A program made the position numbers and the translations under genes. The notes below the pieces were generated by a model, which was not told where the DNA came from, made no database searches, and saw only the letters and a list, made by a program, of their open reading frames with translations. Positions 1 to 8,644 of a stretch of 31,054 bases of DNA are shown here, one piece after another; positions within the stretch are counted from its first letter, which is position 1, and each line of letters starts with the position of its first letter. The stretch is taken from positions 1-31,054 of IMG/VR virus record IMGVR_UViG_3300020573_000309; one strand, given 5' to 3'. The stretch is from a virus.

Positions 1-1
1 T

Positions 2-1906
2 TATAGAGAGAAGTGGACATTCGGTGGTGTATCTATTTTGGATTATATCAGTCTATACAAACAATATAATTTTGGTTTAGAAAGTTCATATACACTCAAT
101 CATATTGCAACAAAAGAATTGGGTAGAGGTAAGGTGGAGTATGAAGGAAGTTTGGATGATTTGTTCGTAAATGATTTGGAAAAATTCATTGAGTATAATA
201 TTGTCGATGTGGACTTAGTGGTATCAATGGATGAGAAGTTAAAGTTTATAGATTTATGTAGGGCGATATGTCACGCTGGCTATGTTCCTTACGAAGATTA
301 TATGTTTTCGTCAAAGTGGTTGGAAGGTGCTTGTTTGGCATACCTTAAAACTAAAAATATGGTTGCAACAAACAAACCCGCTGATAGGAGAGAAAGAATG
401 CAGGCTTTGAGAGATAACGACCAAGAAAAGTTTATTGGAGCATATGTGAAAGAACCTATTGTTGGAAAATATGATTGGATATATGATTTGGATTTAACAT
501 CTCTATACCCATCAATCATTATGACATTAAATATCTCACCTGAAACAAAGATTGGTAAGATTTCAAATTGGGATGCAGAACAATATATCAAAGGTGAGGA
601 AATCACTTATAAGTTAAAAGGTAAGGATGGTGATGAATACGAATACAACCGTCAGGAATTAGCAGATGTTATCAAAGATAGTAATTTGGGTGTAGCAGCT
701 AATGGAGTTCTTTATATGCAAGATAAACCAGGTTTGATTGCGGATATTCTAAATACATGGTTTAACAAAAGAGTTGAATATCGTAAATTAGAAAAGAAAT
801 ATGGTGAGGAAAAAAATACCGAATTATATGAGTTCTATGGTAAGAGACAACACGTTCAGAAAATCCTTTTGAACTCAATGTATGGTGTGTTAGGTTTGCC
901 GGCATTTCGTTTCTATGATGTGGATAATGCAGAAGCAGTGACACTAACAGGACAAGTCGTAATTAAAAAGACGGCTGAAATGGCAAATAGAAAATATTGG
1001 AAAGAATTGGGAACAACCGATGACTACAATGTTTATATTGATACTGACTCAATCTATATGATGGCAGAACCTTTGGTAAAGCATAGATACCCAGACTATA
1101 AACAATTTGATGAAAAGAGGATGGCAGTTGAGGTAGACAATATTGCAACCGAAACACAAACATTCTTAAACTCATTCTACGACTTATTAGCAGAGAGATT
1201 TTTCTTTATTCCAAAAGACAAACATAGATTTGAGATTAAAAAGGAATATATCAGTAAAGCAGGATTTTGGGTAGCAAAGAAAAGATATGCACAATGGATG
1301 ATTTTGAAAAACGGAATACCTTGTGACAAATTAGATGTTAAAGGATTGGATGTAGTTAGAAGTTCGTTCCCTAAAGCATTTCAAAAATTTATGTCCACAA
1401 TGTTGAAAGATATTCTAATGGGTAAGGGACACGATTATATTGATGATACTTTATTGACCTTTAAGAAAAGTTTACCAACACTTCCTGTAAATACAATCGC
1501 AAAAGGTGGAGCATTGAAAGAATTGAGTAAGTATGATAATGGTAGTTGGAAAACAGGTGACGCAGTAGCAAACTTTGAGAAAGGAACACCTGCACACGTT
1601 AAAGCCGGAATAACATACAATAGATTATTAAAATTCTTCAATTGCCCATATAAGCACGAACCAATTAGAGATGGTGATAAAGTAAAGTGGGTATATCTTA
1701 AAGACAACCCATTAGGATTGGATACAGTTGCATTCAAAGATTATAATGACCCAAAGGAAATTATGGATTTTGTGGAAACCTATGTAGATAGAAACAAAAT
1801 ATTTGAAGCAGAATTAGAAAACAAATTGGATGACTTTTATAACGCATTAAAGTGGGATAAAGTCACCGCAGATACAAAGACTGCAAAGAAGTTTTTCGCA
1901 TTTTAA
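2..1906 (+). CDS. 43: DNA polymerase, family B (T4 gp43-like), 5'-truncated by window edge
   Basis: Replicative DNA polymerase of the T4 type, with polymerase and 3'-5' proofreading activity. The reading frame is open from base 2, so the N-terminal and early exonuclease domains (roughly 270 residues, judged from T4 gp43) lie upstream of the window. Visible in order: the end of the exonuclease domain with the YNIVDVD Exo III motif, motif A DLTSLYPSII, motif B around KILLNSMYGVLG, and motif C YIDTDSIYM with its two catalytic aspartates. The thumb follows. The last residues, KKFFAF, resemble the clamp-binding tail of T4 gp43 (LFDMFDF), which fits the sliding clamp gene at 7172. The TTG at 38 is only an internal codon, not a start. 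Base composition is clearly less AT-rich than the genes that follow. Identification is secure; only the missing N-terminus is unknown. Confidence 0.96.
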   Translation, partial: YREKWTFGGVSILDYISLYKQYNFGLESSYTLNHIATKELGRGKVEYEGSLDDLFVNDLEKFIEYNIVDVDLVVSMDEKLKFIDLCRAICHAGYVPYEDYMFSSKWLEGACLAYLKTKNMVATNKPADRRERMQALRDNDQEKFIGAYVKEPIVGKYDWIYDLDLTSLYPSIIMTLNISPETKIGKISNWDAEQYIKGEEITYKLKGKDGDEYEYNRQELADVIKDSNLGVAANGVLYMQDKPGLIADILNTWFNKRVEYRKLEKKYGEEKNTELYEFYGKRQHVQKILLNSMYGVLGLPAFRFYDVDNAEAVTLTGQVVIKKTAEMANRKYWKELGTTDDYNVYIDTDSIYMMAEPLVKHRYPDYKQFDEKRMAVEVDNIATETQTFLNSFYDLLAERFFFIPKDKHRFEIKKEYISKAGFWVAKKRYAQWMILKNGIPCDKLDVKGLDVVRSSFPKAFQKFMSTMLKDILMGKGHDYIDDTLLTFKKSLPTLPVNTIAKGGALKELSKYDNGSWKTGDAVANFEKGTPAHVKAGITYNRLLKFFNCPYKHEPIRDGDKVKWVYLKDNPLGLDTVAFKDYNDPKEIMDFVETYVDRNKIFEAELENKLDDFYNALKWDKVTADTKTAKKFFAF

Positions 1907-1922
1907 TATTTAGAATAGAACT

Positions 1923-3251
1923 ATGAATAAAATTGCAATAGCATATGATAGAATAATTGGTAACTTTAGTGTACCAAATGCAATTCCATTTGATAAAATA
2001 CTTAATCTATTATTAAAATATGATGAGTTTACTAATAATGATTTTATCAAAAATTATCAAGATTATTATGAAACTCCACCAATTTATGCAAATTATTTTT
2101 TAGGAACACCTGTTTATGAATATGAAATAAAATCCACATTCCAATTGTGGGAAGATATGAAAGCTAATCAAAATGAACCATTTTTATATTTGGTTGAAAG
2201 TTTTGGAAAATTTTGTTTTTCTTTGGGATATGAAAAGGAAGAAGAATTAAAAGAACTCATGCAGAAAGAAAATAGAATGGAAATTGAAAATAGTTTTTTT
2301 AAAAATATTAATGAAAAAATTTTACTATTAGTAAAAGATGCTAAAGGATATATTGTATTAAATTGTTTTCACGAAGGACATGTTACCGAATTAGATATTC
2401 AATTTTTAGAAGAATTATTAAAAAAATATAATATACCAAAAGACAAATTTATTTTAATATATAATTCATTCAAAAAATTAAATACACCATTTGCATCATA
2501 TAATTATGATACACATTTATCTAAAAAATCAATAGAAACATTTGAATTAAATAAAGTTAATCTTTTAAATAAAAATAACATATATAAAAAATTAAATATA
2601 TTTCATATTCCTATACGAAGATTTAGAGAGCATAGAATAAAACTCTTAGAAAAATTATATAATTATGATAATAATTTTATAAAAAATAATATTATTTCAT
2701 ACGATGTAAATATGGAAAATAATAATAATGCATTGAACATATATTCAAAAAATGAAAATTTTAAAAATTATATTGAACAATCTAAAAATAAAAATATAGA
2801 TGAATATAATATGTCCGAATTAGGTGGATATGGTTGTGAAAATAGAGATGTATATTCAAAATCATATTTTACGGTAGTGTGTGAAGCTTATTTTAATGAA
2901 AATTGGAATTACATTAGTGAAAAAACATATAAACCAATAGCACACCAACATCCATTTATATTGTTAGGTAGACCATATACTTTAAGATATTTAAGAAAAT
3001 TAGGTTTCAAAACATTTTCACCATTTATAGATGAAAGTTATGATTTTGAAATAAAGGATGATAAAAGATTAGAAATGGTATATGAAGAAATTATAAGATT
3101 AAATTCTTTACCAAAAGAAAAATTAGATGAAATGTTAAAATCTTTAAACGATATTCTTATTTTTAATCAAAATCATTTAATTGAAATGAATAAAGATAGA
3201 AAATTAGAAAAAATGTTTATTAATTTTATTAATGAAACCATATTAAAGTAA
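1923..3251 (+). CDS. Putative glycosyltransferase-like protein, paralogue A
   Basis: A 442-residue protein of a phage-associated family I cannot name with certainty. The C-terminal part holds the strongly conserved SEKTYKPIAHQHPFILLG stretch. Such a Ser-Glu-Lys loop followed by a small-residue patch recalls the donor-binding half of GT10 fucosyltransferases, so a GT-B type transferase is my inference. A second conserved spot is N-x2-HEG in the middle (GYIVLNCFHEGH). It is a clear paralogue of the gene at 4662-6008; the two start alike (AYDRI / VYDRI) and are nearly identical at the 3' end. Local base composition is extremely AT-rich: bases 2641-2700 contain only 5 G/C. It overlaps the next gene by one base (TAATG), so the two are probably translated together. 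It could also be a non-glycosyl enzyme; nothing shows the substrate. Confidence 0.7.
   Translation: MNKIAIAYDRIIGNFSVPNAIPFDKILNLLLKYDEFTNNDFIKNYQDYYETPPIYANYFLGTPVYEYEIKSTFQLWEDMKANQNEPFLYLVESFGKFCFSLGYEKEEELKELMQKENRMEIENSFFKNINEKILLLVKDAKGYIVLNCFHEGHVTELDIQFLEELLKKYNIPKDKFILIYNSFKKLNTPFASYNYDTHLSKKSIETFELNKVNLLNKNNIYKKLNIFHIPIRRFREHRIKLLEKLYNYDNNFIKNNIISYDVNMENNNNALNIYSKNENFKNYIEQSKNKNIDEYNMSELGGYGCENRDVYSKSYFTVVCEAYFNENWNYISEKTYKPIAHQHPFILLGRPYTLRYLRKLGFKTFSPFIDESYDFEIKDDKRLEMVYEEIIRLNSLPKEKLDEMLKSLNDILIFNQNHLIEMNKDRKLEKMFINFINETILK
3003..3045 (+). repeat. 43-base identical block in paralogue A
   Basis: Identical to 5742-5784 in paralogue B; it encodes GFKTFSPFIDESYD. It belongs to a pair of blocks that show high DNA identity only at the 3' ends of the two genes. 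Confidence 0.85.
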
Positions 3252-4156
3252 TGATAAAGTTTGATTTAAAAAATAAAGCAGCAAGACCCGTACCTGATAT
3301 GGAGTTTTATTCTCAAGTTAAAAATTCTATATATTCTACAATTGATAACTTATATAATTCCGAATTACAATCAATTTTTTTAAAAAAATATAAAAATTGG
3401 ATACTAAATTCTAAAAATAATAAAATCATTGGATTGGATTCATTTAAAGAATTGACTTGCACATATGGAACGGCTCAATCTTTTGATGAGTGGTATTTTA
3501 AAAATAATAAAAAAAGATTAAGAATATTAAAAGGTGATTTTTTTTATCATTCAATTTGTACAAGAAATAAAATAGAATTTTGTTACTATGAAGATGCGGA
3601 TTTAAATGAAAATGATTTTATGATAATATCGGTACCATTTTCAGATAGTGGTAATGAACCTGATAATTTGGATAATATTTTAAAAAAATGTGAAGAGTTA
3701 AATATTCCAGTATTGATTGATTGTGCATATATGATTATGGCGGGTAATATAAATTTAAATTTAAATTATGATTGTATAAAATGTGTTTCTTTTAGCTTTA
3801 CTAAAGGATTTTATGGTTGCGAAAGATTAAGAATTGGAATTAGATTTAAAAAAGAATATGAAGATGATGGGATAGATGTTGCAAATTCTATGTGTATGAT
3901 ATCACCAATTGGATTAAAAGTTGCAATTGATATTATGGATAAATTTGACTTTGATTCTGTATATAACAAATATAGAAAGACACAATTAAAAATATGTAAA
4001 GAAAATAATCTAATTGCAAGCAAATCTGTTATATTCGGATTGGGTAATATTAGTGATTTAGAATTATCAATATTTAATAGAGGAACGAAATATAGAAGAA
4101 TTTGTTTATCCCAATTTATGGGAGATATGGAATTAGATAATTTAAAAAATAAATAA
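3251..4156 (+). CDS. Short PLP-dependent aminotransferase-like protein (fold type I)
   Basis: A 301-residue protein with the core signatures of fold-type-I PLP enzymes related to class I/II aminotransferases. D157 with Y160 (VLIDCAY) would contact the PLP pyridine nitrogen and ring. K185 in SFSFTKGFYG is the expected Schiff-base lysine. R192, R194 and R198 (CERLRIGIRF) follow as in the phosphate-binding segment. The family is normally about 380-400 residues, so this copy is short, mostly at the C-terminal small domain. Substrate and reaction cannot be read from the sequence: an amino-sugar or amino-acid transamination, or a side reaction, are all possible. It sits between two paralogous glycan-type genes and directly abuts the oxygenase at 4157, so it may supply or modify a group placed on a glycan. 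Confidence 0.72.
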   Translation: MIKFDLKNKAARPVPDMEFYSQVKNSIYSTIDNLYNSELQSIFLKKYKNWILNSKNNKIIGLDSFKELTCTYGTAQSFDEWYFKNNKKRLRILKGDFFYHSICTRNKIEFCYYEDADLNENDFMIISVPFSDSGNEPDNLDNILKKCEELNIPVLIDCAYMIMAGNINLNLNYDCIKCVSFSFTKGFYGCERLRIGIRFKKEYEDDGIDVANSMCMISPIGLKVAIDIMDKFDFDSVYNKYRKTQLKICKENNLIASKSVIFGLGNISDLELSIFNRGTKYRRICLSQFMGDMELDNLKNK

Positions 4157-4660
4157 ATGTATAAATTTTTAGGAAATTACGATTTTGATTTTACGATAAA
4201 TTTACAAGATTTTAAATTTAGAGACAATAAAGTAAATCATTATGATGATTCATTTGATTTGGAATCAAAGGCAGCAATTAAAGCTGGTTATGGTGAAAAT
4301 ACAAATGTTGAAAAATCTTATTATGAAGATTATCCAAACTATATGATTGAATACATTAAAAAATTCCCAATAGAAATGGTTAATACGAATTTTCATTATC
4401 ACAAACCAGGATATTTTATATCACCTCATAGAGACCATTTTAGAGGAATAACTGATAAAAAAAATAAAACACCATATAGAATATGTGTTTTTATGAATGA
4501 CTGGAGTTTTGGCCAAGTTTTAATGATAGGTGATTCCGTTTTATCAAATTGGAAAAAAGGAGATGCGTGGATGTGGGATAGTACAGAATTACACATGTCT
4601 TCAAATGGTTCGTTGGAAAATAAATTAACATTAATAATATCAGGTTTTATAAATGATTAA
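4157..4660 (+). CDS. 2-oxoglutarate/Fe(II)-dependent oxygenase-like protein
   Basis: A 167-residue double-stranded beta-helix protein. The iron triad is readable as H91-x-D93 (SPHRDHF) and a distal H146 (DSTELHMSSN), the usual HxD...H pattern. K156 in the last strand (NKLTLIISGF) may take the place of the arginine or lysine that binds 2-oxoglutarate. Enzymes of this class hydroxylate or otherwise oxidise proteins, small molecules or sugars. The gene starts immediately after the stop of the PLP gene and overlaps or abuts the following paralogue B, so it belongs to the same AT-rich cassette. This is the first of three such oxygenases in the window (also 21508 and 26597). The substrate is unknown. 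Confidence 0.78.
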   Translation: MYKFLGNYDFDFTINLQDFKFRDNKVNHYDDSFDLESKAAIKAGYGENTNVEKSYYEDYPNYMIEYIKKFPIEMVNTNFHYHKPGYFISPHRDHFRGITDKKNKTPYRICVFMNDWSFGQVLMIGDSVLSNWKKGDAWMWDSTELHMSSNGSLENKLTLIISGFIND

Positions 4661-4661
4661 A

Positions 4662-6008
4662 ATGAATAGTAGAATATCTTTAGTTTATGATAGAATTTTA
4701 TATGATTCACCCATACCAAATGGTGTATCTTGGTCTGTTATAAAAAATATTTTTAAAAATTATGGTGAAATTGATTTTTTAAATGAATACGTTAATAAAC
4801 ACACCGAATTATATAATGTTCCACCATCGGTAAATAATTCATTTTTAAGTAGTGAAGTATTTAGTAATATAAATTTTAAAAATTCAAATCAAATAATATT
4901 CGATTATATAGCAGAACGATTGAACTATGAATTTATTTATCCAATAGAAAGTTTTAGTAGATTCTTTACTTGTTTAGGATATGAAAGTGATGTACAATTG
5001 ACCGATTTATTAAATGGTATAATTGAAGATGAAAAAAGTTTTTTTAATTTTATTAATGAGGATATATTAAAAATAATAAAAGAAAAAAAAGGATACATTT
5101 TACTAAATCATGCACATGAGGGAGATGCGAATAAACTTGATATACTATTAATTAAAAAATTATTAAATAAATATGGAATACCCAAAGATAGATTTATATA
5201 TGTTTATAATTCATTTGATTTAGAAGGAATAAATTTTAAAAATTATAATTTTCAATGGCATTTAGCTAGGAAATCGACAGAAACACTTAAATTATACGAA
5301 TCCCAATTATTAAATGAAAATAATATATTTCAAAAACAAAATAAATTTAATTACCCAATTAGAAGGTTTAGAGGACATAGAATGGAATTATTAGAAAAAC
5401 TATGGTATTATGATAAAAATTTTATTAATGAAAATTTGGTATCATATGATATTGATGTTGAAAATAACAAAGGTGCACTTAGAAATTTTACAAAAGAGTT
5501 TGTAGATTTTATAAAAGAATCCAAAAGAAAAGTTATAGATACTGAGGATATGGAATCGGTTCAAGGATATAGAACTGAAAATAAATGGGTATATGAACAA
5601 TCTTATTTTTCAATAGTTGCGGAAACTATGTTTTATGAAAATTATAATTACGTTAGTGAAAAGACATATAAACCGATTGCACATCAACATCCGTTTATAT
5701 TATTAGGTAGAGCAAACACATTAAAATTTTTAAAACAATTGGGTTTCAAAACATTTTCACCATTTATAGATGAAAGTTATGATTCAGAAATGGATGATAA
5801 AAAACGATTTGAAATGATATATAACGAAATCATAAGATTAAATTCTTTATCAAACGAAGAATGTGATGAAATATTAAAATCTTTAAACGATATTCTTATT
5901 TTTAATCAAACCCATTTAATTGAAATTAATAGAGATTTAAAATATGAATATAAATTCGGAAATTATATTCATAGTTTACTTTTTCCAAAAAGAAATGAAT
6001 TAATATGA
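4662..6008 (+). CDS. Putative glycosyltransferase-like protein, paralogue B
   Basis: Paralogue of the protein at 1923, 448 residues from this start. It shares the N-x2-HEG spot (GYILLNHAHEG) and the SEKTYKPIAHQHPFILLG segment, followed by LGFKTFSPFIDESYD. I chose the ATG at 4662 because the protein then begins MNSRISLVYDRI, matching MNKIAIAYDRI of paralogue A. An in-frame ATG at 4653 would add three residues and overlap the upstream oxygenase by 8 bases. The N-terminal halves of the two paralogues are strongly diverged while the last 110 residues are close, down to identical DNA blocks of 43 and 37 bases. The function is presumably as for paralogue A, with a different acceptor or donor. The stop overlaps the next start by 4 bases (ATGA). 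Confidence 0.7.
   Translation: MNSRISLVYDRILYDSPIPNGVSWSVIKNIFKNYGEIDFLNEYVNKHTELYNVPPSVNNSFLSSEVFSNINFKNSNQIIFDYIAERLNYEFIYPIESFSRFFTCLGYESDVQLTDLLNGIIEDEKSFFNFINEDILKIIKEKKGYILLNHAHEGDANKLDILLIKKLLNKYGIPKDRFIYVYNSFDLEGINFKNYNFQWHLARKSTETLKLYESQLLNENNIFQKQNKFNYPIRRFRGHRMELLEKLWYYDKNFINENLVSYDIDVENNKGALRNFTKEFVDFIKESKRKVIDTEDMESVQGYRTENKWVYEQSYFSIVAETMFYENYNYVSEKTYKPIAHQHPFILLGRANTLKFLKQLGFKTFSPFIDESYDSEMDDKKRFEMIYNEIIRLNSLSNEECDEILKSLNDILIFNQTHLIEINRDLKYEYKFGNYIHSLLFPKRNELI
5742..5784 (+). repeat. 43-base identical block in paralogue B
   Basis: Partner of 3003-3045. A further identical block of 37 bases is at 5874-5910 versus 3135-3171, coding the segment around SLNDILIFNQ. Confidence 0.85.
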
Positions 6009-7120
6009 TTGATAAATTAAAAAAATATGTTTGTAAAATTCCATTTAGACATATTGAAATATTTGAAGGAAGAACGCATTTATGTTGTGCGTCTTGGTTA
6101 CCACATCCAATATTTCATACATACGACAATGGTATAGAAAACATAGATGTTTGGAATCACGATTTTACAAAAGAAATAAGAGAATCAATGTTAGATGGTT
6201 CTTATAAATTTTGCAGTAAAGAATTGTGTCCTCATTTAAATACATTATTAAATACCAATCAAGTTCCCGATGTCTTTGTTGAAAAGACAAAATTACCATT
6301 TAAAGATTGGGATGGGTATGTTATATCGGATAACCCACACGTAAATTCAACACCTGCATCTATTAATTTTACATTTGATTGGAGTTGTAATTTAAAATGC
6401 CCATCATGCAGACTTGATTTTATAATGGCAGATGGTAGCAAAGTTGATAAAATAAATACAACAATAGATTTTATAAATAAATTTTACGCAAAGGATGTTA
6501 GAAAAATATTCATAACAGGTTCTGGAGACCCATTTGCATCAAAATCATTTAGAAAGTTTTTACAAGAGTTTGACCCAAAATTATATCCAAATATAATGGA
6601 CTTACATCTATCTACAAATGCAAATTTATTTAATAAAAAACAATGGGATTTAATTAAAAACGCACATCCATATATTAAAACGGTTGAAATATCAATTGAT
6701 GCAGCAACAAAGGAAACATATGAAAATGTAACAAGAGTTGGTGGTAAATGGGATATGTTAATGGAAAATTTAGATTTTATTGGTGAAATAGATTCCATAA
6801 GAGATTTAAGATTATCATTTGTAGTACAGCAAACAAATTATAAAGAGATGTTTGACTTTGTTAAATTAATTCATTCTAAATTTGAAAAAAGAATTAAAAG
6901 TAGAACTCAATTAAAAGAAACAACTGTATATTTTGGAAAAATTGCACATTGGGAAGCTATGAATAAAGAAATATATGAAAGACAAGCCGTATGGATGTCT
7001 ACTCATCCTGAATTTGATGAATTGGTAGAACAAATTAAAAATGTATATACTTACCAAAATAAAATAAATATTCAATCAAATATGACAGATTTAATAAATA
7101 ATGAAATACATTTAATATAA
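6005..7120 (+). CDS. Radical SAM protein with cysteine-rich N-terminal domain
   Basis: A 371-residue radical S-adenosylmethionine enzyme. C128-x3-C132-x2-C135 (SCNLKCPSCR) is the canonical motif for the [4Fe-4S] cluster that cleaves SAM. The downstream segments ITGSGDPF, the GGEP-like strand, and VEISIDAATKETYENVTRVGG fit the barrel core of the family. Before the barrel lies a cysteine-rich region, C10, C27-C28, C70 and C75, that looks like a SPASM-type auxiliary cluster domain placed N-terminally. SPASM/twitch proteins commonly modify peptides or carry out sugar chemistry, but nothing here fixes the substrate. It ends the AT-rich cassette behind the polymerase and overlaps paralogue B by 4 bases, so co-expression with the glycan genes is likely. 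Confidence 0.88.
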   Translation: MIDKLKKYVCKIPFRHIEIFEGRTHLCCASWLPHPIFHTYDNGIENIDVWNHDFTKEIRESMLDGSYKFCSKELCPHLNTLLNTNQVPDVFVEKTKLPFKDWDGYVISDNPHVNSTPASINFTFDWSCNLKCPSCRLDFIMADGSKVDKINTTIDFINKFYAKDVRKIFITGSGDPFASKSFRKFLQEFDPKLYPNIMDLHLSTNANLFNKKQWDLIKNAHPYIKTVEISIDAATKETYENVTRVGGKWDMLMENLDFIGEIDSIRDLRLSFVVQQTNYKEMFDFVKLIHSKFEKRIKSRTQLKETTVYFGKIAHWEAMNKEIYERQAVWMSTHPEFDELVEQIKNVYTYQNKINIQSNMTDLINNEIHLI

Positions 7121-7122
7121 TT

Positions 7123-7153
7123 TTTGGAAATCTAAAAAATTAATCGTATATTA
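7123..7153 (+). promoter_or_regulatory. Putative Bacteroidota-type promoter for the clamp operon
   Basis: TTTGG at 7123-7127, a 19-base spacer, then TATATTA at 7147-7153. The same boxes at the same spacing occur at 10281 and 22181, and all three spacers carry ATT at spacer positions 12-14. The layout resembles the -33 TTTG / -7 TAnnTTTG promoter of Bacteroidota. It lies in one of the few real gaps of the window, 19 bases before the ATG at 7172, so the leader would be very short. Confidence 0.62.
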
Positions 7154-7171
7154 GTAAAACAAACATAAAAC

Positions 7172-7885
7172 ATGAACAAAAACAATTTATTAAAATTCAT
7201 TCAAAAGTATTCACTAGGTGGACTTATTGAATCAGTAGCGTGGAACGCAGAAGGAACAAAGTTATCAGTTAGATTTATTTCTGATGATAAAACATTATTA
7301 GGTGAGGTTGATTTCAACGCATTCACATCTAACCCATTTAATGTAGGTATTTACACAACATCATTATTAAAAAATATGATTGGTGTATTAGATAACGACA
7401 TTACATTGAAAGTAGATAAAGCAGGTGATAAAGCAGTATCATTAAAGTTATCATCCGATGATACAGAAACATCGTATCAATTGGCAGATTTAGGAGTTAT
7501 TCCACCTGTACCAGATTTGAAGCAATTACCTGATTTCAATATTGACATCGAAATGGCGTCAACTATGATTGACAAATTTATCAAAGCAAAGGGTGCATTG
7601 AGTGATGTGGATACATTTACGGTATTTACCGAAGGTGGTGATTTAAAGATGGCAATTGGTTATTCTTCAATTTCGACAAATAGAGTAACATTTACTGCAA
7701 CAAAATCATTTGATGGTGATGTTAAACCAATTTCATTCTCCGCAAAATATTTAAAAGAAATCCTTACCGCAAACAAAGAAGCAACATCTGCAAAATTAAA
7801 AGTATCAACTGATGGTTTGGCAAATGTTCAATTTCAAATCGATGACTTTATTTGCAAGTATTATTTAGTAGAAATCTCAAATTAA
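7172..7885 (+). CDS. 45: Sliding clamp, DNA polymerase processivity factor (T4 gp45-like)
   Basis: A 237-residue protein, close to the 228 residues of T4 gp45, that would form the trimeric ring tethering the polymerase and, in T4, also activating late transcription. Evidence is the whole-length pattern: an N-terminal helix (LLKFIQKYSLGG), alternating strands, a domain linker with DLGVIPPVPDLKQLP, and a second domain with VFTEGGDLKMAIGYSS, which parallels VKEGKIVINGFN of gp45. It has its own promoter-like element immediately upstream and leads a run of replication genes (dut, 44, 62). Base composition is markedly richer in G/C than the preceding cassette: bases 7501-7560 have 24 G/C. The sequence match to gp45 is distant but the position beside clamp-loader genes supports it. 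Confidence 0.88.
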   Translation: MNKNNLLKFIQKYSLGGLIESVAWNAEGTKLSVRFISDDKTLLGEVDFNAFTSNPFNVGIYTTSLLKNMIGVLDNDITLKVDKAGDKAVSLKLSSDDTETSYQLADLGVIPPVPDLKQLPDFNIDIEMASTMIDKFIKAKGALSDVDTFTVFTEGGDLKMAIGYSSISTNRVTFTATKSFDGDVKPISFSAKYLKEILTANKEATSAKLKVSTDGLANVQFQIDDFICKYYLVEISN

Positions 7886-7889
7886 TAAA

Positions 7890-8237
7890 ATGGCAAAAGA
7901 ACAATTAGAATTATTTCCAACAGAAGTTGGTTATGAATTATTCCCACAAGACGAATTACAACAACAAGACGCAGGTAGTATTGAAGTCGCAGAAGCACAA
8001 CCAATTGCAGATGCAGAATGGTGTTTTCAATTTTTTAACAATGAACCAATTGTATTTGCATGGTCAAACGAAGGTGAAGAACCTGCTCCATTGGTTTTAC
8101 AATTACAACCAAACGAAGGTGAAGGATTGAATTTTCAACAAAATGGAATGACATTTAGAATTTTCCCAAGACCAATTAGTGAAGAAACAAAACAACAAAG
8201 AGCAGAACAAAATGCAAGTCAAAATAAAGAAGCTTAG
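7890..8237 (+). CDS. Hypothetical acidic protein between clamp and dUTPase
   Basis: A 115-residue acidic, glutamine-rich protein I do not recognise. It has a tryptophan/phenylalanine patch (WCFQFFNNEPIVFAWS) followed by beta-prone stretches (APLVLQLQP, GMTFRIFPRP) and a charged, probably disordered tail. No cysteine motif, membrane segment or signal peptide is visible. It begins 4 bases after the clamp stop and its last 26 bases overlap the start of the dUTPase gene, so it is very likely co-translated with the replication genes. A regulator or small accessory protein of the replisome is a guess only. Confidence 0.72.
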   Translation: MAKEQLELFPTEVGYELFPQDELQQQDAGSIEVAEAQPIADAEWCFQFFNNEPIVFAWSNEGEEPAPLVLQLQPNEGEGLNFQQNGMTFRIFPRPISEETKQQRAEQNASQNKEA

Positions 8238-8643
8238 TCCAGAAGCAGTAATACCAACATATGCAAAAGATGGTGATGCCGGTATGGATTTGATTGCAAC
8301 ATCAATGAAGTTTGATGGTACACAAATTACATACGGAACAGGATTAGCAATGGAAATACCAAAAGGATTTGTAGGATTAGTATTCCCTCGTTCATCTATT
8401 CGCAAAACCGATTTATCATTAAGTAATTCGGTAGGTGTAATTGATAGTGGATATAGAGGTGAAATACAGGCAACTTTTAATCAAAGGTCATTATCATCTC
8501 AAAGTGGTAGTTTCGTATATGGTGTTGGTGATAGAATTATGCAAATTATGATTATCCCACATCCTCCGATTGAGTTTGAAGAAGTAGAAGAATTAACAAA
8601 CACCGAAAGAGGCGAAGGCGGATTCGGTTCAACTGGAAAATAA
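8212..8643 (+). CDS. dut: dUTP diphosphatase (dUTPase)
   Basis: Trimeric dUTPase that hydrolyses dUTP to dUMP and pyrophosphate, keeping uracil out of phage DNA and supplying dTMP synthesis. All five family motifs are visible in order: DAGMDL, PRSSI, GVIDSGYRGEI (with the catalytic aspartate), GDRIMQIMI, and the C-terminal RGEGGFGSTGK arm that closes over the substrate. From the ATG at 8212 the protein is 143 residues, typical for the family, and starts MQVKIKKLSPEA. An in-frame ATG at 8179 would add 11 lysine/glutamine-rich residues and overlap the upstream gene even further, so I prefer 8212. It overlaps the preceding gene by 26 bases and is followed by gp44 after one base. Confidence 0.95.
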   Translation: MQVKIKKLSPEAVIPTYAKDGDAGMDLIATSMKFDGTQITYGTGLAMEIPKGFVGLVFPRSSIRKTDLSLSNSVGVIDSGYRGEIQATFNQRSLSSQSGSFVYGVGDRIMQIMIIPHPPIEFEEVEELTNTERGEGGFGSTGK

Positions 8644-8644
8644 T

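Noticed and set aside
7927-8130. 67-codon plus-strand frame inside the acidic protein gene
   Set aside because: It is fully nested in another frame of the gene at 7890, without motif or conserved features. The same applies to frames at 11491-11754 and 30338-30625.
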